A stretch of 64,000 nucleotides of DNA from Actinomadura nitritigenes (GTDB taxonomy: Bacteria > Actinomycetota > Actinomycetes > Streptosporangiales > Streptosporangiaceae): positions 399,905 to 463,904 of the forward strand of contig NZ_JAGEOK010000002.1 of assembly GCF_017573545.1 (NCBI RefSeq), given 5' to 3'. Below the pieces are notes generated by a model. The model saw nothing but the letters and a program-made list of their open reading frames with translations, was not told where the DNA came from and searched no databases. This document shows positions 39,239-49,013 of the stretch, piece after piece. The translations under genes and the position numbers were made by a program. The first letter of the stretch is position 1, and each line of letters starts with the position of its first letter.

Positions 39239-39985
39239 TTGTCGCAACCGGGCTGGTATCCCGACCCCTACGGAACCGGCAGCCTGCGCTGGTGGGACGG
39301 CCGGGCCTGGACCGACCGCCTCAACCCCGAACCCGACCGCCCGCCGCGTGCCCGCACGTCAGAGCAGGGGCACCGGCGGCCGTCCGAGCCGTACCCCGGC
39401 CACGGGCGGCAGCCCTCCTGGGGCGGGCCGCCCGCCGTCCAGGGCGTCGCCGCGACCGTGCACGGACGGCGCCTCCACGCCGACGAGCAGGGCGTCGCGT
39501 ACGGCGAGGCGGCCCTGGCGTGGCCGCACGTCGAATGGGTCGCCTACTGGGCCGCGCAGATCCCGGCCGGATTCGGCCAGACCCCCGGCACCCGGTGGAT
39601 CTTCCAGGCCGGCCGGCACCCGTTCCACGGCGGCCCGCGCGTCGAGGTCGTCATCGAGGCGGGCGGGACCATCGAGCCGGAGACGGTCTGGGGGCGGCTC
39701 ATCCAGCTGTGCCAGGCGTGCGCGGAGCCGCGGCTGGTCGGCGAGCTGGCCGGGCGCGTCCGCGCGGGCGAGTCGGTGGACGTCGCGCAGGGCCTCACCG
39801 TCCACCCGGGCGGCGTGCGCGGCGACCGGGTGTCGCTGAGCTGGTCGTCGATCTCCGGCGCCGTCGTCGACGGCGGCCGAGTCTGGATCCGGCAGGCCGC
39901 GAGCGCGTCGCCGGTCCTGTACGTCCCGCAGCAGAACCCGAACGCGGTGCTGATCCCCGCGCTGCTGGCGTCCCTCAAGGGCTGA
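39239..39985 (+). CDS. DUF2510 domain-containing protein
   Basis: A 248-residue protein. Residues 3-32 are the DUF2510 motif ([20 protein letters not shown]), usually found at the end of actinobacterial membrane or surface proteins. After a Pro/Arg/Gly linker, residues about 65-245 form an unrecognised mixed alpha/beta domain ([40 protein letters not shown]) that looks PH-like. The start is TTG 39239 with GGAGG 7 bases upstream. There is no membrane helix or signal peptide. Confidence 0.82.
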   Translation: MSQPGWYPDPYGTGSLRWWDGRAWTDRLNPEPDRPPRARTSEQGHRRPSEPYPGHGRQPSWGGPPAVQGVAATVHGRRLHADEQGVAYGEAALAWPHVEWVAYWAAQIPAGFGQTPGTRWIFQAGRHPFHGGPRVEVVIEAGGTIEPETVWGRLIQLCQACAEPRLVGELAGRVRAGESVDVAQGLTVHPGGVRGDRVSLSWSSISGAVVDGGRVWIRQAASASPVLYVPQQNPNAVLIPALLASLKG

Positions 39986-40030
39986 CCGGGCGCGGGCGCC
40001 GGTAGCCGGCCGGGCGCGGGCCGGGGTCAG
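39982..40030. terminator. Nested inverted repeats between convergent genes
   Basis: CTGACC (39982-39987) and GGTCAG (40025-40030) enclose GCCGG-TAG-CCGGC (39998-40010). The element overlaps the stop codons of both the DUF2510 and ppx genes and may end both transcripts. Confidence 0.45.
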
Positions 40031-40977
40031 ACCAGCGACCAGGCGATCCCGTCGAGGATGTCGCGCTCGCTGACCACGACCGCGCCGAACCCGTACTCGC
40101 GCATGATCCGGTCGAGGATCAGCGAGCCCGCGCCGATCACGTCCACCCGGCCCGGGTGCATGACGCCGATCTCCGCGCGCTCGGCCCGCGTCGCGTGCAG
40201 CAGCCGCCGCGTCACCTCGTGCACCTGCCCGGCGGTGACCCGGGACAGGTGGATCCGGGACGAGTCGTACTCCGGCAGGTCCATCGCGATGCCGGAGACC
40301 GTCGTGACGGACCCGGCGAGGCCGACCAGCGTGCGCGCCTCGTCGACCGGCACCGTGCGGCGCACCTCGGCGAGGGCCGCGTCGATGTCGGCGACCGTGT
40401 TGGAGATCTGCTCCGGGGACGGGGGGTCGCCGTCGCGCAGGTGCCGCTCGGTCATCCGGACGCAGCCGATGTCGACCGACCGCGCCGCCTCCACCGACGA
40501 GCTGCCGAGCACGAACTCGGTGGACCCGCCGCCGATGTCGACGACCAGGTACGGGCGGGCCGGGCGCAGCTCGGCCAGCTCGCGGGTGGCGCCGGTGAAC
40601 GACAGCTCCGCCTCCTCGTCCCCGCTGATCACCTCGGGGACGACACCGAAGATGTCGACGACGCCGCTGACGAAGTCCGCCCGGTTCTCGGCGTCGCGGG
40701 TGGCGCTGGTCGCCACCACCCGGGTCTTGATCGGGCCCTCCCCGGTCTCCGACCCGTGCCGCTCGATCAGCTCGGCGTACCCGCGCATCGCGGTGAACGT
40801 CCGGTCCAGCGCGGCGGGCGACAGCCGGCCGGTCCGGTCGACGCCCTCGCCCAGCCGGACGATCTCCATGCGGCGCTCGACGTCGGTGAGCGCGCCGCCG
40901 TCCGGGCCGGCGGCGATGTCGGCGATCAGCAGGCGGACCGAGTTGGTCCCGCAGTCGATGGCGGCGACGCGCGTCAC
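40027..40977 (-). CDS. ppx: Exopolyphosphatase (Ppx/GppA family)
   Basis: A 316-residue phosphatase of the ASKHA superfamily, hydrolysing inorganic polyphosphate or pppGpp. Phosphate-binding motifs are AIDCGTNSVRLL (6-17), TSATRDAENRADF and VDIGGGSTEF, with GLAGSVTTVSGI in the second half. It is the short two-domain form, like mycobacterial Ppx1/Ppx2. The GTG start overlaps the DUF501 stop by four bases (GTGA) and has GAGGAGG upstream, so it is translated with that gene. Confidence 0.92.
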   Translation of the reverse strand: MTRVAAIDCGTNSVRLLIADIAAGPDGGALTDVERRMEIVRLGEGVDRTGRLSPAALDRTFTAMRGYAELIERHGSETGEGPIKTRVVATSATRDAENRADFVSGVVDIFGVVPEVISGDEEAELSFTGATRELAELRPARPYLVVDIGGGSTEFVLGSSSVEAARSVDIGCVRMTERHLRDGDPPSPEQISNTVADIDAALAEVRRTVPVDEARTLVGLAGSVTTVSGIAMDLPEYDSSRIHLSRVTAGQVHEVTRRLLHATRAERAEIGVMHPGRVDVIGAGSLILDRIMREYGFGAVVVSERDILDGIAWSLV

Positions 40978-41546
40978 TTGGCCTCCTCGGCGTCGGGGGC
41001 GTCCTGGGCGGCGGGGTCGGTGCACACGCACGGGCCGGAGCGCCACCACTCGGGCAGCGCCGCCAGCGCCTCGCGGCCGAACGGGTTGGCGCCCGGCACG
41101 GCCAGCTCGTGCGCGACGAGGGCGTGCAGGCACTTCACCCGCTCCGGCATCCCGCCGGCGCTCTGCATGCCCGCCGGGAGCGGCTCGATCCCGTCCTCGC
41201 GGGCGGCCTCGGCGCGGCGGCGCAGGTAGTCCTCGTGGGCGGCGGTGTACGCGGCCTTCAGCTCCGGGTCGGCGGCGAGGCGCTCCTGCATCTCCCGCAT
41301 GGCGCCGCTCCCCTCCAGCGTGCCGATCGCCGACGCCGCCTTCGGGCAGGTCAGGTAGAACAGTGTGGGGAACGGGGTGCCGTCGGGGAGCCGCGGCGCC
41401 GTCTCCAGCACCGCCGGCAGCCCGCACGGGCAGCGGTAGGCGACCCCGCGGATGCCGCGCGGCTCCCGCCCGAGCTGCGCCGCCACCGCCGCGACGTCCC
41501 GCTCGGACGCCGGTTCGGATGCCCCTGTGCAACGTTCGTCGATCAT
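40974..41546 (-). CDS. DUF501 domain-containing protein
   Basis: A 190-residue cytoplasmic protein with the DUF501 core: VAAVAAQLGREPRGIRGVAY, RCPCGLPAVLETAPRLPDGT, PTLFYLTCPKA. Cysteine pairs (RCPCG, TCP, KCLH, PCVCTD) suggest metal binding. The gene sits in the conserved actinobacterial order eno-ftsB-DUF501-ppx and is coupled to ppx. ATG 41546 is close to the start of the conserved domain. No function is known. Confidence 0.85.
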   Translation of the reverse strand: MIDERCTGASEPASERDVAAVAAQLGREPRGIRGVAYRCPCGLPAVLETAPRLPDGTPFPTLFYLTCPKAASAIGTLEGSGAMREMQERLAADPELKAAYTAAHEDYLRRRAEAAREDGIEPLPAGMQSAGGMPERVKCLHALVAHELAVPGANPFGREALAALPEWWRSGPCVCTDPAAQDAPDAEEAK

Positions 41547-41661
41547 TCGTCCCCACCCGCGGATCGCGTGATCCGTGTCGGCCTGCCGCACCTCCGGCGC
41601 GCCCGCGCCCGGCCCCACCCGCCGGTCGCGGCCGCCCGTCCCGCCCGGCGGCGGAACGGGA

Positions 41662-42099
41662 TCAGCGCGGCCTGTCGGCGGTCTCCACCGACCGCCACAA
41701 CGTCTCATACCACGGCGGCCGGGTCGCCGGACCGTCGTTGCGGGCCTTGCGCCCGTCGTCCCCGCCGCCGTCCAGCACGATGTAGCACGTCACGTCCGGG
41801 CGGCAGTAGTGCAGCCTTCGTGTCGCCTCACGCTCAATGTACGACTTGTCCCCGAGCTGCCGCTTGCGTTGGGCGAGTTCGTCCACCCTCTTGCGCGCGG
41901 CGGCCTGCTTGCGCTGGAGATCGGAGATCTCCTTGCGCTGCGCGATGTACTCGCGCACAGGGTAGGCGAGGCTCAGCGCGATCGCGCACATCACCACCGC
42001 GAGGATCGCGGCGCGGCTGGTCAGCGCCGGGCTCGCGCGGCGCGCGCCGCCCCCCGGGGAGTCGTCTCCCCGGGGGTCGTCCCGCTCGTCCCGGGACAC
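41662..42099 (-). CDS. Septum formation initiator family protein (FtsB/DivIC-like)
   Basis: A 145-residue single-span membrane protein. A short cytoplasmic N-terminus precedes a membrane helix (AAILAVVMCAIALSLAYPV, about 30-48), then an extracytoplasmic coiled coil (EISDLQRKQAAARKRVDELA) and the FtsB-like ERxARRxL region (YIEREATRRLHYCRPDVTCY). It belongs to the FtsQ-FtsL-FtsB divisome complex. Two cysteines (HYC, VTC) are typical of the actinobacterial form. It starts at GTG 42099, 7 bases downstream of eno. Confidence 0.88.
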   Translation of the reverse strand: MSRDERDDPRGDDSPGGGARRASPALTSRAAILAVVMCAIALSLAYPVREYIAQRKEISDLQRKQAAARKRVDELAQRKRQLGDKSYIEREATRRLHYCRPDVTCYIVLDGGGDDGRKARNDGPATRPPWYETLWRSVETADRPR

Positions 42100-42106
42100 G
42101 GGCCCG

Positions 42107-43552
<1,446 letters not shown>

Positions 43553-43583
43553 AAGCACGTCAAACACACTTGATAAGTAGGGA

Positions 43584-44642
43584 ATGCCGACAATGCATCG
43601 CAGACTCCGATGGCGCGCGGCCGCCGCGGCACTGATCGTCCTGGCCGGCGCGGGGACGCTCAGCGCCTGCGGCGACGACGGCGGCGACGGGAAGTCCGGT
43701 GCGGGCACCCAGCTCAGGCTCGGGTACTTCCCGAACGTCACGCACGCCACCGCGCTCGTCGGCGTCGAGAAGGGCATCTTCGCCAAGCACCTCGGCAAGG
43801 CGCCGAAGACCGCCACCTTCAACGCCGGCCCCGCGGCCGTCGAGGCGCTGTTCTCCGGCGCGATCGACGCGACCTTCGTCGGCCCCAACCCGTCCATCAA
43901 CGCCTGGGCGCAGTCCCACGGCAAGGCGGTGCACATCATCTCCGGCGCGGCGTCCGGCGGCGTCGCCCTGATCGTCAAGCCCGGGATCAAGAGCGCCCAG
44001 GACCTCAAGGGCAAGAAGATCGCCACCCCGCAGCTCGGCAACACCCAGGACGTCGCCGTCCGGTACTGGCTCAAGCAGCAGGGGCTCACCGCGAACAAGG
44101 ACGGCAGCGGCGACGTCAAGATCATCCCGCAGGACAACCCGCAGACGCTGCAGACCTTCCAGCAGGGGACCATCGACGGCGCCTGGGTCCCCGAGCCCTA
44201 CGCGTCCCGGCTGATCCTGGAGGACAAGGGCGTCAAGCTGCTGGACGAGTCGTCGCTGTGGCCCGGCGGCAAGTTCGTCATCACGAACCTCATCGTCAGC
44301 CAGGAGTTCGAGAAGAAGCACCCGGACGAGGTGAGGAAGCTCCTGGAGGGCGTCGTCGAGGCCACCGACTACATCAACCAGAACAAGGCCGACGCCGAGA
44401 AGGTCACCAACGACGCCCTCACCAAGCTGAGCGGCAAGCCCCTCAAGCCGGACGTCCTGGACTCCGCGTTCAAGTCGATCACCTTCACCGTCGACCCGGT
44501 CGCCTCGTCGCTGACCGCGGGCGCCCAGCACGCCGAGGAGATCGGGCTGCTGCAGAAGACCGACCTGAACGGCATCTACGAGCTCGGCCCCCTCAACGAC
44601 GTGCTCAAGGCGAGCGGGAAGGCACAGGTCAGCGACAAATGA
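43584..44642 (+). CDS. ABC transporter substrate-binding lipoprotein (sulfonate/nitrate type)
   Basis: A 352-residue lipoprotein with a basic N-terminus, hydrophobic core and lipobox LSAC (about 26-29). The mature part is the SsuA/TauA/NrtA-type fold: LRLGYFPNVTHATALVGVEK, NAGPAAVEALFSGAIDATFV, LKGKKIATPQLGNTQDVAVR, GTIDGAWVPEPYAS. The ligand could be a sulfonate, nitrate or related anion; sulfonate is favoured by the other sulfur genes but not proven. AGTAGGGA precedes the ATG. It overlaps the ATPase gene by four bases. Confidence 0.9.
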   Translation: MPTMHRRLRWRAAAAALIVLAGAGTLSACGDDGGDGKSGAGTQLRLGYFPNVTHATALVGVEKGIFAKHLGKAPKTATFNAGPAAVEALFSGAIDATFVGPNPSINAWAQSHGKAVHIISGAASGGVALIVKPGIKSAQDLKGKKIATPQLGNTQDVAVRYWLKQQGLTANKDGSGDVKIIPQDNPQTLQTFQQGTIDGAWVPEPYASRLILEDKGVKLLDESSLWPGGKFVITNLIVSQEFEKKHPDEVRKLLEGVVEATDYINQNKADAEKVTNDALTKLSGKPLKPDVLDSAFKSITFTVDPVASSLTAGAQHAEEIGLLQKTDLNGIYELGPLNDVLKASGKAQVSDK

Positions 44643-45442
44643 CACAGGCCGTCACGGCCGCCCCGAGCCGGACCGCCGCGGCGGTCCGGCTCCGTGGCGT
44701 CTCCAAGGCGTTCGGCTCGGGGAGCTCCTCCCTGCTCGCGCTCGACCAGGTGTCGCTGGACGCGGCGCCCGGCGAGTTCGTCTGCCTGCTCGGCGCGTCC
44801 GGCTGCGGCAAGAGCACGCTGCTGAACCTGGTCGCCGGGCTCGACCAGGCCAGCGCCGGGACCGTCGACACCGAGGGCGCGCGGGTCGCGCTGATGTTCC
44901 AGGAGCCCGCGCTGTTCCCCTGGCTGAACGTCACGGCGAACATCGAGCTGGCGCTGAAGATGCGCGGCGTCCCCCGGCAGGACCGGCGGGGCCGCGCCGC
45001 CGAGCTGCTCGACTCGGTCCATCTCGGCGGGTTCGCGAAGAAGCGGCCGCACCAGCTGTCGGGCGGCATGCGCCAGCGCGTCGCGCTCGCCCGGGCCTTG
45101 GCGCTGACCGTCGACGACTCCGACGGCGGCCAGGGCACCGTGCTGCTGATGGACGAGCCGTTCGGCGCCCTCGACGCGATGACCCGCGACCTGCTGCACG
45201 ACGAGATCGAGCGGATCTGGCGCGAGCGCGGGCTCACCGTCCTGTTCGTCACGCACAACGTCCGGGAGGCGGTGCGGCTCGGCGACCGGGTGGTGCTGCT
45301 CAGCAGCCGGCCGGGCCGGGTCGTGCAGGAGTTCCCCGTCCCGTTCGAGCGGCCCCGGCGGATCGACTCCACCGAGGTCGCCGAGCTCGCCGCGGCCGTC
45401 ACCGACCGGCTGCGAGAGGAGGTCGGCCGCCATGGCGCATGA
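44639..45442 (+). CDS. ABC transporter ATP-binding protein (sulfonate/nitrate type)
   Basis: A 267-residue ATPase. Walker A is GASGCGKST, the Q-loop is VALMFQEPALFPWLNV (the ALFPWL form of the SsuB/TauB/NrtD family), the signature is LSGGMRQRVALARAL, Walker B is VLLMDEPFGALD and the switch histidine is in FVTHNVREA. A 10-residue acidic insert (LTVDDSDGGQG) stands between the signature and Walker B. The ATG overlaps the TGA of the binding-protein gene (ATGA). Confidence 0.95.
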   Translation: MTQAVTAAPSRTAAAVRLRGVSKAFGSGSSSLLALDQVSLDAAPGEFVCLLGASGCGKSTLLNLVAGLDQASAGTVDTEGARVALMFQEPALFPWLNVTANIELALKMRGVPRQDRRGRAAELLDSVHLGGFAKKRPHQLSGGMRQRVALARALALTVDDSDGGQGTVLLMDEPFGALDAMTRDLLHDEIERIWRERGLTVLFVTHNVREAVRLGDRVVLLSSRPGRVVQEFPVPFERPRRIDSTEVAELAAAVTDRLREEVGRHGA

Positions 45443-46394
45443 CACCACGAGCCGGCACGACGCACCGGCCCCGGGCGTCCCCGAGCCGGGCACGGCCCCG
45501 GCGGGCACCATCGCCGAGGGCACGGTCCCCGCGGACACCGGTGCGGCGGACGGCCGGCTGGACCGGGAGCTGGCCGGGCTGGACGCCCTCGAACTCGGCG
45601 GCGCCGCCCGCGGCCGGGCGCTGCAGCGCGCCTGGTCGGCGGTCTGGCCGATCATCACGGCCGTCCTGATCGCGCTGCTCGCCTGGCAGGCGGTGGTGTG
45701 GAGCGGCTGGAAACCGTCCTACGTCCTGCCAGGGCCCAAGGACACGCTCCCCGTGCTCTGGGACCACGTCACGACCTCCTCCTTCTGGAGCGCCGTCGGC
45801 CTCACCATGCGGCGGGCGCTGATCGGGTACGCCGTCTCGGTCGCCTTCGGCGTCGTGATCGGCGCGCTGGTGTCGCAGTTCCGGGTGCTGCGCCGCGCGT
45901 TCGGCTCGCTGATCACGGGGCTGCAGACGATGCCGTCGATCGCCTGGTTCCCCCTCGCGATCATGCTGTTCAAGCTGAGCGAGAGCGCCATCCTGTTCGT
46001 GGTGGTGCTGGGCGCGGCGCCGTCCATCGCCAACGGGCTCATCGCGGGCGTCGACTACACCCCGCCGATCCTGCTGCGCGCCGGGAAGGTGATGGGGCTG
46101 CGCGGGCCGAACCTGTACCGGCACCTGATCATGCCCGCGTCGCTGCCGTCGTTCGTCGCGGGGCTGAAGCAGGGCTGGGCGTTCGCGTGGCGCAGCCTGA
46201 TGGCCGGCGAGCTGCTGGTGATCATCGGCAGCACCACCTCGCTGGGCGTGCTGCTGTCGCAGGCCCGCGAGTTGAACGACGCCCCCGGCATGATCTCCTA
46301 CATGATCGTCATCCTGATCGTCGGGATCGTGATCGACCAGCTGTTCGGAGTGGTGGACCGGGCGATCCGCGAACGCTGGGGCCTGGACGACTGA
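45432..46394 (+). CDS. ABC transporter permease (sulfonate/nitrate type)
   Basis: A 320-residue membrane protein with six predicted helices after an unusually long, disordered N-terminal tail of about 65 residues. The EAA loop reads ILLRAGKVMGLRGPNLYRHL, and GLKQGWAFAWRSLMAGELLV is typical of SsuC/TauC. It overlaps the ATPase gene by 11 bases, completing a binding protein-ATPase-permease operon. Confidence 0.93.
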   Translation: MAHDTTSRHDAPAPGVPEPGTAPAGTIAEGTVPADTGAADGRLDRELAGLDALELGGAARGRALQRAWSAVWPIITAVLIALLAWQAVVWSGWKPSYVLPGPKDTLPVLWDHVTTSSFWSAVGLTMRRALIGYAVSVAFGVVIGALVSQFRVLRRAFGSLITGLQTMPSIAWFPLAIMLFKLSESAILFVVVLGAAPSIANGLIAGVDYTPPILLRAGKVMGLRGPNLYRHLIMPASLPSFVAGLKQGWAFAWRSLMAGELLVIIGSTTSLGVLLSQARELNDAPGMISYMIVILIVGIVIDQLFGVVDRAIRERWGLDD

Positions 46395-46420
46395 CGCCTC
46401 CGCAGGCGGACCGATCTTTT
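46395..46420 (+). terminator. Weak terminator candidate of the ABC operon
   Basis: CGCCT-CCGC-AGGCG (46395-46408) followed by GACCGATCTTTT. The stem has only five pairs, but the T-run is unusual for this DNA. Confidence 0.4.
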
Positions 46421-46541
46421 ACCCGCCGCCCACGGTCGCGTTTGCCCTGCTCCGGCAAGAAACACCGGGTATCGGCAACATACCCGGGAGGTCGTCATCA
46501 GTGTCCGGCTCCGCCGTGCCGCAGCGGTCCTGACCCGCTGG

Positions 46542-47927
46542 GTGTGGCGGATCTTGCTGCACGGCTCGCGGGTCCGGTTCCGGGTGACGGTGACGGCGGC
46601 GCTCGCCGCGCTCCTGCTGTCCACCGTCCTCTACGTGGTCTTCATCGCGCTGATCAGGCAGGACGCGAAGCACAACGTCGACGGGGACCTGTCGCGCGAG
46701 GGCCGGCGCATCGCGACGCTGATCCACGCCGGCGCGCTGCCGGCCCCGCACATCTACACGGTCGACGACACGCTCGCGCAGGTCGTCGACGACCAGCACC
46801 GCATCGTCGCCGCGAGCAGCCGGATGCAGGGCCGGCCGCCGCTGGCGTTCCCGCGGCCCCCGCCGGGCAACGACCGGCGCGACGGACGCAGCTGCACCGT
46901 CGACGCGCCCGGCGGCCCGTGCTTCCAGGTCGTGACGTACCGGGTGGGCCTGCCGGGACCCGGCCAGGACTTCGTGTACACCCTCGCGCCCGAACCCGGC
47001 CTGTTCCCGCGGCCGCTGCTCGCGGCGCTGCTCGGCCTCGGCATCCCCGCCACCGCCGGGCTCGCCGGGTACGGGACGTGGCTGTCGGCGAGCCAGATGC
47101 TGCGCTCGGTCGAGGCGATCCGCCGGGAGCTGGACGAGATCACCGCCACCGACATCCAGCGCCGCGTCCCGGTCCCGGAACGGCGCGACGAGATCGCGGT
47201 GCTCGCCGACAGCATCAACGCCACCCTGGACCGGCTGGAGGAGGCGGTGGCGCGGCAGCGCGCGTTCGTCGTCGACGTCTCCCACGAGCTGCGCAGCCCC
47301 CTCGCCGGGCTCCGGATGGAGCTGGAGCTGGCGCTCGCCGACCCCGACGCCACCGACCTCCCCAACACGCTGCGCGCCCTGCTCAACAACACCGACCGGG
47401 TCGGCGCGGTCGTGGACGACCTGCTCGCGCTGGCCCGGCTCGAGGCCGACCGCAACTTCCCGCGCGAGACCGTGGACCTGGCGGAACTGGCCGACCAGGA
47501 GGTGCTGCGCCGCCCCCGCCGCGCCCGCGTCACCGTCCTGTCGGAAGCCCCCGTGACGGTGAGCGCCGGACGCAGCGAGCTGGCCCGGCTGCTCACCAAC
47601 CTGATCGACAACGCCGACCGGCACGCCCGGTCCGCGGTCACCCTGATCGTCGGCACCGAGGAGCCGGGGACCGCCGTCGTCGAGGTGATCGACGACGGGC
47701 CCGGCATCCCTCCCGAGGACCGCGAGCGCGTCTTCGAGCGGTTCACCCGGCTCAACGAGGGCGGGCACCGCGACGCCGGCGGCACCGGCCTCGGCCTCGC
47801 CATCTCCCGCGACATCGCCGCGGCGCACGGCGGCTCCCTCATCCTCGCCGACCGCCAGACCGACGAGGAGGGCGCCCGCTTCGTACTGCGTCTTCCCATG
47901 GGGGCGACCCCCTGGAACGCGCGCTAG
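46542..47927 (+). CDS. Sensor histidine kinase without an adjacent response regulator
   Basis: A 461-residue membrane kinase. Two membrane helices (about 16-38 and 157-180) flank a periplasmic domain of about 120 residues with two Cys (SCTVDAPGGPC). A HAMP region follows, then HisKA with the phosphorylated H248 in DVSHELRSPL, and HATPase_c with the N box NLIDNADRHA and G boxes DDGPGIP and GGTGLGLAI. No receiver gene is adjacent. The last codons (MGATPWNAR) are encoded by one unit of the G-tract hairpin repeat that continues after the stop. GTG 46542 lacks a clear ribosome binding site. Confidence 0.88.
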   Translation: MWRILLHGSRVRFRVTVTAALAALLLSTVLYVVFIALIRQDAKHNVDGDLSREGRRIATLIHAGALPAPHIYTVDDTLAQVVDDQHRIVAASSRMQGRPPLAFPRPPPGNDRRDGRSCTVDAPGGPCFQVVTYRVGLPGPGQDFVYTLAPEPGLFPRPLLAALLGLGIPATAGLAGYGTWLSASQMLRSVEAIRRELDEITATDIQRRVPVPERRDEIAVLADSINATLDRLEEAVARQRAFVVDVSHELRSPLAGLRMELELALADPDATDLPNTLRALLNNTDRVGAVVDDLLALARLEADRNFPRETVDLAELADQEVLRRPRRARVTVLSEAPVTVSAGRSELARLLTNLIDNADRHARSAVTLIVGTEEPGTAVVEVIDDGPGIPPEDRERVFERFTRLNEGGHRDAGGTGLGLAISRDIAAAHGGSLILADRQTDEEGARFVLRLPMGATPWNAR

Positions 47928-48007
47928 CCCCGGGGGACGACCCCCTGGAACCCCCGTCACGACTGACAGACATTTTCCCCGCTCCGCGACGAAACCGCCT
48001 GTCAGTC
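47900..48007 (+). repeat. G-tract hairpin repeats behind the histidine kinase
   Basis: GGGGGCGACCCCCTGGAACGC-like unit at 47900-47918 lies inside the coding sequence, and a second unit, GGGGGACGACCCCCTGGAAC continuing to CCCCCGTCACG (47932-47961), lies after the stop. The second is identical, reverse-complemented, to units at 48641-48709. GACTGACAG (47961-47969) and CTGTCAGTC (47999-48007) form a further 9-bp inverted repeat. Confidence 0.8.
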
Positions 48008-48081
48008 GCCAGGCAGGCCCGTGCCCCGGGGGGCGGGCTCTGCTTCCCGTCAGTTGTTCAGCCGGGTCCCGGCGAGCGGGA

Positions 48082-48438
48082 TCAGGCCAGGTCGGCCGCC
48101 GTCAGGGAGACGTCGACCTTCTCGGCGGAGCCGACTCCCATCGCCCGGGCGAGGTTGCGGTAGGTGCGGGCCTCGTCGGGGCGGCTGCGGCGCTCCAGGG
48201 TGCGGGCCAGGGCCTCGTGGGCCCAGCCGTTGCACGGGTCCAGCTCGACGAGGCGGCGGAACGTCTCCTCGGCGCGGCCGAGCTGGGCGCTGTGGAAGTA
48301 CGCGCGGGCCAGCAGCTCGACGGCAGCGCGGTTGCCGGGCTCCTCGGCGACGACGGGGGCCAGCAGCCGGGCGGCGCCGGCGTAGTCCTTCGCGTCGAAG
48401 AACAGGGTGGCGCGCTCGAAGTCCTCGTAGGTGATCAC
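48082..48438 (-). CDS. Small tetratricopeptide repeat protein
   Basis: A 118-residue cytoplasmic protein with about three TPR units: DFERATLFFDAKDYAGAARL, AAVELLARAYFHSAQLGRAE and GWAHEALARTLERRSRPDEA. TPR proteins act as scaffolds for protein interaction. GTG 48438 follows GAGAGGGGG with 5 bases spacing. Small proteins of this type are common and conserved in actinomycetes; the partner is unknown. Confidence 0.82.
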   Translation of the reverse strand: MITYEDFERATLFFDAKDYAGAARLLAPVVAEEPGNRAAVELLARAYFHSAQLGRAEETFRRLVELDPCNGWAHEALARTLERRSRPDEARTYRNLARAMGVGSAEKVDVSLTAADLA

Positions 48439-48531
48439 GTGGGCCCCCTCTCGAAGGTTGCTTGACGCAACCATGAACCGGAGGAGCCCCGGCTTTGTTC
48501 CTTACGGGAAGGATGCCTCAGCCACCGCCAC

Positions 48532-48750
48532 GGGCAGGCACGCGGAGCGAGCGCCAGCGAGCGCAGCGGGCATGCCCGACGACGGACGGGCTGTTTCCCG
48601 CGGAGCGCCAGCGGAGCGGGAAACAGCCCGTCCGTCGTGACGGGGGTTCCAGGGGGTCGTCCCCCTGGGCCAGCACCGTGACGGGGGTTCCAGGGGGTCG
48701 TCCCCCTGGGCCAGCACCGTGACCGGGGTTCCAGGGGGTCGTCCCCCCTG
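48532..48750 (-). repeat. Composite hairpin repeat element, copy 2, with three 41-bp units
   Basis: Same module order as copy 1. Module 1 is GGGCAGGC (48532-48539) with GCATGCCC (48570-48577). Module 2 is a 23-bp stem (48579-48601 with 48616-48638) containing GGCTGTTTCCCGC. Module 3 is a 41-bp unit repeated three times, each with the hairpin CCAGGGGG-TCGT-CCCCCTGG (starting 48649, 48690, 48731; the last slightly altered). The array ends 2 bases before the stop codon of the small coiled-coil gene, on whose transcript it would fold. The 314-bp gap 48439-48752 holds nothing else. Confidence 0.88.
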
Positions 48751-48752
48751 GG

Positions 48753-48953
48753 TTACTCGAGCTCGTCGCGGAGGCGGCGGCGTTCGTTCTCCAGGGCCTC
48801 GATCTGGCCGGCGAGCTCCTCGCGGGCGGCGAGGTTCTGGCCGCCGTCGACGAAGTCGGTGGCGTCCGCCGACGGGCCGGGCAGCTCGGCGCGGAGCCGG
48901 GAGATGTTCGCGTCGAGGTCGCGGATCCGGGCGCGCTTCTCGTCCTCGTTCAT
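48753..48953 (-). CDS. Small coiled-coil protein, function unknown
   Basis: A 66-residue acidic/basic protein (DEKRARIRDLDANISRLRAE; AAREELAGQIEALENERRRL) predicted as two coiled-coil helices joined by a Gly/Pro turn. GAGGAG lies 6 bases before ATG 48953. Its stop codon abuts the composite hairpin repeat. The function is unknown. Confidence 0.75.
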   Translation of the reverse strand: MNEDEKRARIRDLDANISRLRAELPGPSADATDFVDGGQNLAAREELAGQIEALENERRRLRDELE

Positions 48954-49013
48954 GTGGGTCTCCTCACGGGGGTCTGTTCCGTGCTGCATGCCCGGACGCG
49001 GGCCGCGATCACC

